Source: JBBDYH01 sp040901795 (GTDB lineage Bacteria > Planctomycetota > Planctomycetia > Pirellulales > JALHPA01). From it: a stretch of DNA of 26,898 bases. Positions 9,330 through 17,271 of the stretch are shown here, in pieces. The notes under the pieces were generated by a model, which searched no databases, was not told where the DNA came from, and saw only the letters and a list, made by a program, of their open reading frames with translations. A program made the position numbers and the translations under genes. The stretch lies in the NCBI GenBank assembly GCA_040901795.1, contig JBBDYH010000071.1, positions 1 through 26,898 of the forward strand, read 5' to 3'. The first letter of the stretch is position 1, and each line of letters begins with the position of its first letter.

Positions 9330-9356
9330 GGACGGACCGCGAGCAAGGGTCCGTCC
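9330..9356. terminator. Hairpin between convergent genes
   Basis: GGACGGACC (9330-9338) and GGTCCGTCC (9348-9356) form a perfect 9-bp GC-rich stem with a 9-base loop. It lies 10 bases after the PEP-CTERM stop and 9 bases before the end of the facing DUF1080 gene. No T-run follows on either strand, so it is either a bidirectional terminator of non-canonical type or a dispersed palindrome. Confidence 0.5.
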
Positions 9357-9365
9357 CCATTGCGG

Positions 9366-9992
9366 TCACTTGATTTCGCGTACGCGGATATTGCGAAACT
9401 TCACCCAGCCGGCGTGCCCAAGGGCGCCGTAGGTCTGCAGCGCGATCGAGCCTGGCTGCACGAATCGCTCGGGCGGATTACGATCGTCGTAGTCCGAGAC
9501 TTTCGCGCCGTTCAAATGAACCATGACGTGTCCGCCCACCGCGCGAACACGCAATGAATTCCACTGCTCCGGCTTGCGAATCTTGTCGTGCTCGTCCCCT
9601 TTGGCGAGCCAGCGGTCGGTAAAAATGCCCGCGGTGTACTCCTCCGCTTGACCGCGGCCGATGTTGACCTGGTAACCGGTGCGACCCCCTTTTCCGGGCT
9701 GCTGACGGAGATACACGCCGCTGTTGTATTTGCCGTGCTCGTCGATCTTGAACTCCAGCATTAACTCGAAATCTTGAAACTGGTCCTTGGTAATTAACAG
9801 GCCGGATCGCTTCGGGTCGCCTTCCTGGCCGCCGGCAATGACGCCGTCCTCGACCTTCCAGACGGCCGTTCCCACCGTCTGCCAGCCGCTAAGGTCTTTG
9901 CCGTTGAACAGCGGACGCAGGATTTCCTCGGCGGGGCAATGCGGCGCAATGAGCACCGCGCAGACAAGAGTTGAGGCAATCATTTTCAGCAT
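9366..9992 (-). CDS. Secreted DUF1080 (3-keto-disaccharide hydrolase-type) protein
   Basis: This 208-residue exported protein starts with a signal peptide (MLKMIASTLVCAVLIAPHCPAEE) and continues as one DUF1080 domain, a concanavalin-like beta-sandwich. Family hallmarks are LFNGKDLSGW (28-37), VWKVEDGVIAGG, DFELMLEFKI, NSGVYLRQQPGKGG, GYQVNI and the final GWVKFRNIRVREIK. Members of this family in planctomycetes and related phyla are linked to polysaccharide breakdown, and some hydrolyse 3-keto-glycosides; the substrate here is unknown. The frame is open for another 150 codons upstream, but those residues look non-coding and overlap the promoter region of the divergent hydrolase. The ATG at 9992 (or 9983) right before the signal peptide is therefore preferred. 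No strong Shine-Dalgarno sequence is seen. Confidence 0.88.
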   Translation of the reverse strand: MLKMIASTLVCAVLIAPHCPAEEILRPLFNGKDLSGWQTVGTAVWKVEDGVIAGGQEGDPKRSGLLITKDQFQDFELMLEFKIDEHGKYNSGVYLRQQPGKGGRTGYQVNIGRGQAEEYTAGIFTDRWLAKGDEHDKIRKPEQWNSLRVRAVGGHVMVHLNGAKVSDYDDRNPPERFVQPGSIALQTYGALGHAGWVKFRNIRVREIK

Positions 9993-10149
9993 CGCAATGG
10001 TGCTCAGCGGTTTCAGAGATCGAAAAACTGTGGGCTGTTGCATGATGGCCGCTGAAATCCTGGAACGCAAGTCTTTGACGGACCGCCTTTCCAGGCGTAT
10101 TCTCAAAGCCGGTCCTTGCGCCGCGAAATCATCTTGAGGAGACATGCAC

Positions 10150-11358
10150 ATGGTTCCGAATGCTGCTGGAACGCGCTCGCTGCCGGCCGGCTTGTTGCTG
10201 TTGATCGCTGCTATGATTTCCGCCGCGCCGACAGCGTCCGCCGATAAGACCCACGTTGAGACGTTGCACGGCGTTTCACGCGCGATGCAGACGTTTATTG
10301 ACCGCAGCGAGATCTCCGGCGCCGTGACGTTGGTGGCCGGCAGGGACCACTTGCTGCATCTTGACGCGATCGGTCTGGCGGATATTTCGAGGAAGCGACC
10401 GATGCGACCGGACACGATCTTTTGGATCGCCTCAATGACCAAGCCGATTACCGCTACGGCCGTGATGATGCTTGAGAGCGAAGGAAAGCTGTCGGTCGAC
10501 GACCCGGTGGCGAATTACATCCCGGAGTTGGCGGCGCTTAAAACTGCTGACGGCGAGCCCGCGAACATTACCATCCGCCATTTGCTCACGCACACGTCGG
10601 GGATGGCGGAGATCTCGTCGGAGCAGGCGCGGCAGGCGAAAACGCTCGCCGAGGTAATTCCGATGTACGCCGCTGGGCCGCTCAAGTTCAAGCCGGGCGA
10701 GAAGTGGGTCTATTGTCAATCCAGCATCAACACGGCCGCGCGCGTAGTGGAAGTCGTCTCTGGCAAATCGTTCCCAGAGTTCCTGGATGAGCAGTTGTTT
10801 GGGCCGCTGGGGATGAAAGACACGACGTTTTATCTCACAGAGGAGCAGCTCCCGCGACTGGCCACGCCGTACCGTCGCACTGAAGCAGGCCAATTAGAAG
10901 CAGCCGAGAACTTCATTCTGTTGGGCAAACGCCCCACGAGCCATGATCGTTTTCCGGCCGCCAATGGAGGGTTGTTTTCGACCGCGCCCGACTACATGCG
11001 ATTCTGCCAGATGATTTTGAAGGGTGGCGAGCTTGACGGGCGAAGGTACCTTAAGCGAGAGTCGGTCGAGAAGATGACGACCCTGGCCACCGGCGAGCTC
11101 AAGACCGGTTTCACGACGGGCAACGGCTGGGGGCTTGGCTGGTGCGTTGTCCGCGAGCCACAAGGGCCCAGCGAAGTTCTCTCGACCGGTTCCTTTGGCC
11201 ACGGTGGCGCCTACGGCACGCAGGCGTGGATCGATCCGGCGAAGGAGCGAATCTACATCCTGATGGTACAGCGGGCCAACTTCCCGAACGCGGATGCCTC
11301 GGAGGTGCGGCGTGCGTTTCAGAAAGCAGCGGCGGCCTCACTGGATGGGAAGAGGTGA
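10150..11358 (+). CDS. Serine beta-lactamase-like hydrolase (class C / EstB type), exported
   Basis: This is a serine hydrolase of the beta-lactamase/transpeptidase fold (peptidase family S12). Numbering starts from the ATG at 10144. A signal peptide (GLLLLIAAMISAAPTASA, about 16-33) is followed by the SxxK motif SMTK (S97, K100), which holds the nucleophile and general base. HLLTHTSGM (146-154) is typical of EstB-like members. The YxN-like position is Y190 in WVYCQSS, and the KTG-equivalent is H353-G-G in FGHGGAYGTQ. Likely substrates are esters or D-amino-acid peptides; true beta-lactam resistance is unlikely. The ATG at 10150 has GAGGAG eight bases upstream, whereas the ATG at 10144 has only two bases of spacing, so 10150 is chosen. 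It is divergent from the DUF1080 gene across about 157 bases. Confidence 0.9.
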   Translation: MVPNAAGTRSLPAGLLLLIAAMISAAPTASADKTHVETLHGVSRAMQTFIDRSEISGAVTLVAGRDHLLHLDAIGLADISRKRPMRPDTIFWIASMTKPITATAVMMLESEGKLSVDDPVANYIPELAALKTADGEPANITIRHLLTHTSGMAEISSEQARQAKTLAEVIPMYAAGPLKFKPGEKWVYCQSSINTAARVVEVVSGKSFPEFLDEQLFGPLGMKDTTFYLTEEQLPRLATPYRRTEAGQLEAAENFILLGKRPTSHDRFPAANGGLFSTAPDYMRFCQMILKGGELDGRRYLKRESVEKMTTLATGELKTGFTTGNGWGLGWCVVREPQGPSEVLSTGSFGHGGAYGTQAWIDPAKERIYILMVQRANFPNADASEVRRAFQKAAAASLDGKR

Positions 11359-11425
11359 TGGTCACTCAAGTCCGGGCGGAAGATGTCAAGTGGCCAAGGA
11401 AGGCGAGGCTGCCTAAGTTACTGAA

Positions 11426-11686
11426 GTGCCTCGACCGTTCCAAGAACAAGTCGATGATTTTCAACGCAACCCAGACGCTTGGGAACGCGTTTCGTCCCAT
11501 GGCGAAGTTGCGGCGCGGCGGGGATCGCGTCGTCACGGATATGCGTGGCAAGACGCCTTCAGGAAGAAAGCTTCGGGCGAGACGATATGGCGGCATCGAG
11601 TCTATAATGACAAAGGACGGTTAGTCCACGATCACTTTCGACCGAATTATACGCCGCGCCACGGAGATATAGATGATGGCAGATGA
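11426..11686 (+). CDS. Short hypothetical protein, possible toxin-domain remnant
   Basis: This 86-codon frame starts at a GTG with no clear Shine-Dalgarno sequence and cannot extend further because of a stop at 11414. The product is rich in Arg, His, Trp and aromatics, with RNPDAWERVSSHGE (residues 14-27) and a C-terminal IWRHRVYNDKGRLVHDHF then RPNYTPR. I do not recognise the family with confidence. The compact basic domain ending in a W-x-H/YND-x-G motif recalls C-terminal domains of polymorphic toxins, but this is only an impression. The next gene starts inside its 3' end (14-base overlap), with its ribosome site within this frame, which supports both being translated. A competing frame at 11358-11624 (88 codons, starting at the hydrolase stop) covers the same DNA and looks less protein-like. 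Confidence 0.45.
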   Translation: MPRPFQEQVDDFQRNPDAWERVSSHGEVAARRGSRRHGYAWQDAFRKKASGETIWRHRVYNDKGRLVHDHFRPNYTPRHGDIDDGR

Positions 11687-12065
11687 AGAGAAGCACGGAC
11701 AAGCCAGAATCTCCTCAATCCAAGATTTGCGGATGTTTATTTTGGATGTGATTCGGCACGATGGCCTGGAGCAGGTTTCGGGGATGGTCGAGTTGCTGAA
11801 CGACCGGAATTGCATCGGATGGCGGGAATTCTGGCCGCGCGATTTCACAGCCGAAGAAATATGGATGCAGTTAAAGCATCTCTGCAAGCAAGGTCTAATC
11901 GATGCGTTGATCGAACAGGCACCTGAGTTCGATCTCGTATCCCTTGATTCCGCCAAACTCGATGCATTAGCCGACTCCAACCAGCTCTGGTTCGCACTAA
12001 CCGACGCTGGCCGTCGCGCCTGGGAACAATGGGCGCCGCCAACTTCAGTCATGGAACAAGGATGA
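11673..12065 (+). CDS. Winged-helix-like small protein, function unknown
   Basis: This is a 130-residue cytoplasmic protein. GGAG at 11660-11663 lies 9 bases upstream of the ATG at 11673 and 12 upstream of the ATG at 11676. Residues 57-80 (DFTAEEIWMQLKHLCKQGLI) look like the two helices of a winged helix. LWFALTDAGRRAWEQW (105-120) looks like the wing strand and final helix, matching the W/Y-x-LT-x-x-GR-x-x-W pattern common in winged-helix proteins. The N-terminal half (SSIQDLRMFILDVIRHDGL...) is helical. It could be a regulator, the antitoxin or immunity partner of the overlapping upstream ORF, or an unrelated protein. It converges on the cytochrome gene with only 13 bases between stop codons. 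The gene is likely real; the role is open. Confidence 0.7.
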   Translation: MMADEEKHGQARISSIQDLRMFILDVIRHDGLEQVSGMVELLNDRNCIGWREFWPRDFTAEEIWMQLKHLCKQGLIDALIEQAPEFDLVSLDSAKLDALADSNQLWFALTDAGRRAWEQWAPPTSVMEQG

Positions 12066-12078
12066 TGTCAGATTGGCG

Positions 12079-14178
12079 TTATTGACCTCGCTGGTTGACT
12101 GGTTGCTTTCTCAGTGGATGATTCTCCCACCAGCGGCGGACGGCATCGATTTTGGGCGGATTGAGCTCGATCATCCGCTCGTACTCGCGCTGGGCTTCGG
12201 CGGTGCGCTGGGTTACTAAGTGCGATTCGATGAGCAACTGTCGAGCGCCGAAGCTGTCCGGAAACCGCTGCAGTGCCTGCTCACACACGCGGCCACAATC
12301 CGCCCAGCGGCCGAGCCGCGCATAGCATAATGCCAGCTCAGACCAATAACGGACGATCCACGGGTTTACTTTGCGCGCACGTTCCCACAGCATCGCGGCG
12401 GCCGACCACTTTTGGGCGCTCATGAGCATCGAGGCCGTGGCGGCCAGTTGGGTTTCGTTCTTGGGATCGCGCTGGAGGACCATGTCCATTTCGCGCAGGG
12501 CTGACTGAAGGTCGCCGCTTCGTGCCAGGGAAAAAGCGTAGGCGTCGCGCGCGGGAACATCGGCCGGGTCGCGCTTGACCGCCTGTTCAAGCAATCCCAA
12601 CATCCGCGACAGAAGCGCGCGATCAATGACCTCGGGATGCCGGTCCATCGCCCGGACGAGCGCGATGGCGAGGTTGCGGTCTTCGTCGGCGCGCGAAACG
12701 TCGATGATGGGATCGTTCTCTTTGCGGTCGTGAGCGGCTACCTGCGGACCGGTCAAGGCGTGAAACGCGAGCAGCGGCGACCAGGCGGGTGTCGGCTCGA
12801 TCGCTGGACGACGCTCTGGCGCATCGGCGGCACGTGGAATGCGGTGGTCGGTCGCCGCGGCATGGCGAATCTGCGTTGCCGCCTGGGGCATGTGACACGC
12901 ATAGCAGGAGTCGTCCGCTTGCCGCTCGCGACGCGTTGGCAGCGGCAACTCGCAATCCGCTTCGCCGTGACACTCGAGGCAACGCTGGCGATAGAACTCC
13001 ACCTTGGCCGATTCGGCAGGCAGGCGGTGCGGGTCATGGCACGAGATGCAGCCGAGCTTGCCGTTGCTGCCGACGTAGCAGCCGCTGGTATGCATTTGTT
13101 CGACGTGGCCGACAAAGCGATCGACATCTTTGGCCGGTTCAGCGTTCTTCGATGAACCGCCGCGGGCATCTTCTGAGTTGGCTGCAAGATACACGGCCTC
13201 CACCGCGTGCCAGGGCAGTCCCGGACGAAAGTCCTCGCGCCGCCGCCCCCGCGTCTCGACGCGCACAAGCCCTCCAAGATGGCACTGCTGACAGACCGAT
13301 TCGCGTAGCGCGGGCGCGAGATGCGCCGGGTTGACGATGGTCAGGTCGCGCTTATCGTCGGCGGCGCCCGCTAGCTGTGCCGCAACGTGCAACTCGCCGG
13401 GACCATGGCAACGCTGGCAGCCGATTGCATGCCCGGCGAAGACGGGCGGCTGGTACTTATTGAGCGTTCCGGCTACATGTTCAGCACGGTTGGCATGGCA
13501 GAAGAGGCACTCGGCCACGACCGGGCGGTTGAAGTGCGAGTTATTCACTTCGTAGCCAGGGGAGAGGTCCCAGCCATGCTCGGCGTACCAGGTCAGCGGG
13601 GACATGAACAAATGCGCGTCGCGCTCGACGATGTAGCTGCGGCCAGTCCGGCCGGAGCCGACGGCATACGCGGCCTCGAACTCGATCGTCAGAGCTTCTC
13701 CCCCCTCGGGAGACAGCCGCGTTTCGCGATGAAACTGGTCATCGCCATCGCGGCGCACTTCGTACACCAGGTCACTCACCTTCAACGGATGACGCGCCTC
13801 GGTGGTAAACCCCTCAATGGCCTCCACGTCCGCAACGGGCCCTAGCGAGCGGCCCATCGGATGCGTGGCGTACGCCTGGGCAATCTCGGCGTGACAGTCC
13901 GCGCAGGCCGCGTCGCCCACGTAGTTCACGCCGGGCCGTACATTACGGTAGGGAGATGCTTGCACCAGCTCGTCCCAGGCGGAGAGTCTCGCCGGGGGTT
14001 TTTCTCGATCGCCGTTGACGTGAGACTTTTCACCAACGCCATCTTCTGGCGGATGGTTGCCTGGCCAGACGAAGGCGGCGATCGCGATCGCAAGCACCGC
14101 CATGCCGGCGAGCAACGCGATGAGAGCGACCGGGCGGGTTCGTGGAGTATGTCGCTGCTCGTGCGGCGAATCGGGCAT
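12079..14178 (-). CDS. Seven-haem cytochrome c with C-terminal TPR-like repeats
   Basis: This 699-residue membrane-anchored protein has one N-terminal transmembrane segment (about 17-38), so the rest is likely periplasmic. Seven CxxCH haem c sites are seen: CADCH (92-96), CLFCH (224-228), CQRCH (254-258), CQQCH (296-300), CISCH (377-381), CLECH (400-404) and CYACH (425-429). The stretch MHTSGCYVGSNGKLGC (362-377) is also typical of related planctomycete cytochromes. From about 500 to 680, helical pairs with features such as AYAFSLARSGDLQSALREMD, KWSAAAMLWERARKVNP and LALCYARLGRWADC fit tetratricopeptide repeats. The haem part should carry electrons, perhaps as a reductase of the cytochrome c-552/NrfA or octahaem type; the TPR part should bind partners. 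No catalytic haem with a non-His ligand was identified. GGAAAG upstream of the ATG is a moderate ribosome site. Confidence 0.9.
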   Translation of the reverse strand: MPDSPHEQRHTPRTRPVALIALLAGMAVLAIAIAAFVWPGNHPPEDGVGEKSHVNGDREKPPARLSAWDELVQASPYRNVRPGVNYVGDAACADCHAEIAQAYATHPMGRSLGPVADVEAIEGFTTEARHPLKVSDLVYEVRRDGDDQFHRETRLSPEGGEALTIEFEAAYAVGSGRTGRSYIVERDAHLFMSPLTWYAEHGWDLSPGYEVNNSHFNRPVVAECLFCHANRAEHVAGTLNKYQPPVFAGHAIGCQRCHGPGELHVAAQLAGAADDKRDLTIVNPAHLAPALRESVCQQCHLGGLVRVETRGRRREDFRPGLPWHAVEAVYLAANSEDARGGSSKNAEPAKDVDRFVGHVEQMHTSGCYVGSNGKLGCISCHDPHRLPAESAKVEFYRQRCLECHGEADCELPLPTRRERQADDSCYACHMPQAATQIRHAAATDHRIPRAADAPERRPAIEPTPAWSPLLAFHALTGPQVAAHDRKENDPIIDVSRADEDRNLAIALVRAMDRHPEVIDRALLSRMLGLLEQAVKRDPADVPARDAYAFSLARSGDLQSALREMDMVLQRDPKNETQLAATASMLMSAQKWSAAAMLWERARKVNPWIVRYWSELALCYARLGRWADCGRVCEQALQRFPDSFGARQLLIESHLVTQRTAEAQREYERMIELNPPKIDAVRRWWENHPLRKQPVNQRGQ

Positions 14179-14500
14179 TCGGCCATTCTTTCCGCGCCAG
14201 CGCCGAACAGCAAGAGCGCGAACTTTGGAGTGTCCGCCGCCGCGGATCGCTTACTTTTCAATCCGCGGCTTTTTGCACTGGTCACGTTCACGGATCAATC
14301 GTTGTTATTGTAAACTTCGCCGTTCATTTTTTGTAAATTTGTACACCAACCGACGTGTGCAGCAGCAGCCGCTGTTCATCTAACCCACGCTAAGACCGCG
14401 AGTTGAAGAGAATCCGTCAGTTCTCTCCCAAAACGGCACAGCCTGTGCTTTTGAACAGAATCAATCTCGTCAAGCCCCTCGTCGTGCAAAGGAGTGTGCC
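14179..14500. other. Divergent intergenic region between the cytochrome gene and csrA
   Basis: About 322 bases without a gene. Its centre (about 14295-14345) is AT-rich against GC-rich surroundings, with TTGTAAACTT and TTTTTTGTAAATTTGTACACC, and probably holds promoters for both neighbours, although no pair of boxes fits well. On the minus strand GTTTACAAT near 14310 could be a -10 for the cytochrome gene. GCACAGCCTGTGC (14436-14448) followed by TTTT is a small hairpin in the csrA leader. Confidence 0.5.
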
Positions 14501-14815
14501 ATGCTGGTTCTCACGCGGAAGTTGCAAGAGCAGATCAAGATCGGCAACGACATTGTGATCACGATTCTCAAAGTCCACGGCCAGGCCGTTCGCGTGGGTA
14601 TCCAGGCGCCGCGCAGCGTCCGGGTGCTGCGGGCCGAGCTTCCCGAGCACACACCGGCTGCGACCGAGACGCAGGTGACGACCGTGGAGATGAAGCCGGA
14701 TGCTCCGCCGACCGCCCGGCATGCAAGCGTGACGCGGCAGCCGCTGGCTTCGCGCCTGCGAGCGCTGCGAGGGAGCGCTATCGTAGGGTGGGCTCTGCCC
14801 ACCATAAAGGTTTGA
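14501..14815 (+). CDS. csrA: CsrA-type carbon storage / translation regulator with long tail
   Basis: CsrA binds GGA motifs in mRNA leaders and controls translation and mRNA stability in the cytoplasm. The first 50 residues are canonical: MLVLTRKLQEQIKIGNDIVI then VHGQAVRVGIQAPRSVRVLR, with the RNA-binding N-terminal strand and the VRVLR strand intact. AGGAG lies seven bases upstream of the ATG. The usual length is 60-80 residues; here it is 104. The extra tail (about residues 52-104) is low in structure, and its last residues, IVGWALPTIKV, are encoded by an inverted-repeat arm shared with the convergent gene. The tail is therefore probably not under strong selection. No flagellar genes are close by. 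The call is firm for the core domain. Confidence 0.93.
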   Translation: MLVLTRKLQEQIKIGNDIVITILKVHGQAVRVGIQAPRSVRVLRAELPEHTPAATETQVTTVEMKPDAPPTARHASVTRQPLASRLRALRGSAIVGWALPTIKV

Positions 14816-14846
14816 ACAGTTCACTGGTGGGCAAAGCCCACCCTAC
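14783..14846. repeat. Inverted repeat spanning the ends of two convergent genes
   Basis: GTAGGGTGGGCTCTGCCCAC (first 20 of 22 bases, 14783-14804) matches the reverse complement of 14825-14846 with one mismatch. Each arm is itself a hairpin (GGTGGGC / GCCCACC). The csrA stop (14813-14815) lies in the spacer and the hydrolase stop (14821-14823) just before the second arm. It probably works as a bidirectional terminator and looks like a dispersed planctomycete repeat. Confidence 0.75.
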
Positions 14847-16899
14847 TTGGCTGAACTGCCGGCAACGGCAGAGCAGCCGTTCGCGGCTGCCCATCGTCGT
14901 ATGCCGGCTGCCGGCGCAGCTCCTCCAGATGCTCAAGCAGGATTCGCCGCACTTCGAGCACCGCCAGCGGGTGACGGTGGACGCTGACGTGGTCGGCCGG
15001 CACGACGATTTCGCTCGCCACATCGTCCAAGTGCGCGCTAGCGGTCTCGACGATCCCATCGCCATCGCCGCCCACACGGCGCAAGAAGCCCCCCTGCGGC
15101 GCCTGCCCGACGATGTTGTGGTAGCGCGTCCAAGGCGCCTTGTGGGCGTGTAACAGTGCCGGCAGGATCGGCGAATCGGGGGCCAGCGAATCGATGCTCG
15201 TGGAGATTTCGAACAGCCGCGTATCGGGGCGGAGCAGGTCGGCGTTCTCTTTGCGAAACTGCTGCCGCCGCTCGGCGAACATCGATGGCAGCGTGATGAG
15301 CTTGTTCCCCAACCAGCGCGCCGTGTCGGTGGCAAACGAGCTGCCACGGTGCGGAGTGCCAATCGTCACCACCCGCCGCACCGACGGGTTCGGCTGGAAG
15401 AAAAACGTCTTCTCTAAATCGGCGCGAACCCGGGGCTCGGCCTTGACGAGATGGAAAGGCTTGTCGCTGACGATGTTCCAGAAGTCGTTGCCGCTGTCGA
15501 TGGTCTGCATCCGCGACACCAACCCGCCCATGCTGTGCCCGACGAGCACCGTCTGGTCCACGGCCGCATGGCGCCGCCCGGGGTCGAGCCGGTTGCGCAT
15601 CTCGGCCAGGTCGTCGCGGAGCCGTGTCGCGCTGAGCCAAAACGGTTGGCCTGTCGGATAGAGATAGAACCAGAACTGGTAATGGTTGCGCAGCTCCGGC
15701 GTGCCTTGCAGGTCGTTGAACATCTCCATCCAGGTGACTGGGCTGGACCACAGTCCGTGGACGAACAGCACGGGGATTTTATGCGGCTGGTACGGCTCCA
15801 ACATGTACAGCCCGGTCAGCTTCTGCGTCTCCTCGGGTCGCAAGAGACCGCTCGTCGAGGAGTCGATCGTCGCTAGCGCCGGGTCGTTGAGCATGTACGC
15901 CAGCGGCGTGCTGAGGTCGGTCTCCAGCGGGATCCGCCGCTCGACGACTTCGATGTCGTGCGACGTGAGCGGGTCGTACAGCTCCAGCACCGCGCGGTGA
16001 GGCCCCGCGGACCCGTCCGGCCGCGGCTCATCGGGCAACAGCCGCAAGAACGCGGTCATCGGGAAGCTGACCAATGGCGGGAAGTACTGCTCGGCCGGCT
16101 GAGTCTGCGCGCCGGGTTTGCGGACAGCGATCAGCGGCACGCCGAGGCCGTAGGTGCGATACAAATTCTGTAAGCCGGTGACCTCGTAGTCCGTGGCGAA
16201 CTCGAACCGGTCGAACTCGTCCTCGCGCCAGGCGCCGCTGCGGACCGCCACGGTGACGTCCCACTTCTGGCCCGCCAATTCGATGGAGTGCGTCGAGCCC
16301 GGCCGCAAGGTGCCATTCTTCTGGACGATCCGCAAGGCGCTCTCGAGCGCCCCGTTGTAGAGGTCGCAGGCCTCGCGGAACTGGGGGTCGTACGGATTGC
16401 GATACTGGGCAAAGCGGGGGTCGAACAAGTACAGATACGAGTGCGCCACCGATGCGCCGAACAGGTCGAGCGCGAGCCGCGGGTTGCTGCTGCTCTGCCG
16501 CTTGACGCCGCTGATATAGGCCAGCTCGGCGAAAGCATGACAGCCGTCGGGCGACGGCTCGCGCTCCAGGATGTACTGGATCTTGCCCAACAGCTCGCGC
16601 GGCTCTTCGTCGAGGTCGCCCGCGGCGACCAGAAGGTCGTAGCGCCGCAGAAACTGCACGGTCCGCTCGGTCGGCTGGGGGCCGCCACGGGCCAGCAGAT
16701 TCAGCCGCTCGACCAGCGGCGTGCGCGGCGCCTCGCGAACGGTGACCCAGTTGGTGGAGGCACAGCCGGCGAGCAGCGCGCTGCACAGCAGTACCGAGAC
16801 AAGGCGCGCGGTGCGCAAGGCCTTATCGCGCGCCGCGATTCGCGAAGTTCGCGGCTCGCGTTCGACGCCCGGATTGGCATTCGCAGTCAATGCTGGCAT
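14821..16899 (-). CDS. Lipoprotein alpha/beta hydrolase (lipase-like)
   Basis: This 692-residue exported protein has a lipoprotein signal (LVSVLLCSALLAGC, lipid-accepting C46), so it is likely anchored in a membrane. Residues about 50-365 are a family-specific N-terminal domain with no motif I recognise. From about 374 the alpha/beta-hydrolase fold starts with VLFVHGLWSSPVTW (oxyanion region). The nucleophile elbow is GHSMGG with S456, VTIGTPHRGS (511-520) is typical of lipases and PGAP1-like hydrolases, the acid is probably D614 in GDGDGIVETASA, and the base is H637 or H641 in DHVSVHRHP. It should cleave lipid or other ester bonds; the substrate is unknown. The 33-residue stretch before the hydrophobic part is long and no Shine-Dalgarno sequence is seen, so the true start may be further in. 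The last residues (SRVGFAHQ) come from the inverted repeat shared with csrA. Confidence 0.88.
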   Translation of the reverse strand: MPALTANANPGVEREPRTSRIAARDKALRTARLVSVLLCSALLAGCASTNWVTVREAPRTPLVERLNLLARGGPQPTERTVQFLRRYDLLVAAGDLDEEPRELLGKIQYILEREPSPDGCHAFAELAYISGVKRQSSSNPRLALDLFGASVAHSYLYLFDPRFAQYRNPYDPQFREACDLYNGALESALRIVQKNGTLRPGSTHSIELAGQKWDVTVAVRSGAWREDEFDRFEFATDYEVTGLQNLYRTYGLGVPLIAVRKPGAQTQPAEQYFPPLVSFPMTAFLRLLPDEPRPDGSAGPHRAVLELYDPLTSHDIEVVERRIPLETDLSTPLAYMLNDPALATIDSSTSGLLRPEETQKLTGLYMLEPYQPHKIPVLFVHGLWSSPVTWMEMFNDLQGTPELRNHYQFWFYLYPTGQPFWLSATRLRDDLAEMRNRLDPGRRHAAVDQTVLVGHSMGGLVSRMQTIDSGNDFWNIVSDKPFHLVKAEPRVRADLEKTFFFQPNPSVRRVVTIGTPHRGSSFATDTARWLGNKLITLPSMFAERRQQFRKENADLLRPDTRLFEISTSIDSLAPDSPILPALLHAHKAPWTRYHNIVGQAPQGGFLRRVGGDGDGIVETASAHLDDVASEIVVPADHVSVHRHPLAVLEVRRILLEHLEELRRQPAYDDGQPRTAALPLPAVQPSRVGFAHQ

Positions 16900-17271
16900 C
16901 GGGAAGATGCGTTGTCACCGGCGAAGATGCACAGAGTGGAGGCCACAACCAGAGGAGTCGCCCGGCGTGTCCGAGCCCGGCGCAGCAGCGAACGATAGAA
17001 AGAAGCGGCGATGGCGTCAATGGCGCGCCCACTTCCGCATGGGCCGATTGTAAGACTTACACGGCCTGCGTTGCATATTTGACACGGCTGATGTTGCCCG
17101 GACGCCTCACGTTGCGAAACCGCATGCTACGGTTCAGATAGCGGAATAGTCTTTGCGTCTGATAGGAGATAAGGGGATACGCAGAGAGATAGGGAGATAC
17201 CAGAAAGAGCCCTCTACTAAAACATCCCCCCTCTCGCATTTCTTCATCTCCACATCTCCTGATCGTGTTGC
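16900..17271. other. Divergent intergenic region between two lipoprotein genes
   Basis: About 372 bases with no convincing gene. It holds a strong palindrome at 17042-17066, a perfect TTGACA at 17079-17084 without a good -10 at 16-18 bases, a purine-rich plus strand (GGAGATAAGGGGATACG... about 17160-17212) and then a pyrimidine-rich stretch (about 17224-17262). AGGAGAT near 17165 and ATCTCCT near 17260 could pair as the ends of a large imperfect stem. No Shine-Dalgarno sequence precedes the ATG at 17272. Confidence 0.5.
17042..17066. promoter_or_regulatory. Operator-like palindrome
   Basis: TGTAAG-A-CTTACA (17049-17061) is a perfect 6-1-6 palindrome. GGCCG (17042-17046) and CGGCC (17062-17066) extend it with a two-base offset. 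It lies 18 bases before TTGACA (17079-17084), between two divergent genes. The symmetry suggests binding by a dimeric regulator, but which one is unknown. Confidence 0.45.

Noticed and set aside
9993..10442. 150-codon N-terminal extension of the DUF1080 protein
   Set aside because: It has no domain features, overlaps the divergent hydrolase gene, and the signal peptide starts at 9992.
10150..11358. True antibiotic beta-lactamase
   Set aside because: The motifs fit the broad EstB/S12 family, which mostly contains esterases and peptidases; there is no resistance context.
11358..11624. 88-codon frame starting at the stop of the hydrolase gene
   Set aside because: It competes with the 11426-11686 frame and looks less protein-like. 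It cannot be fully excluded, since it has an ATGA-type overlap with the hydrolase.
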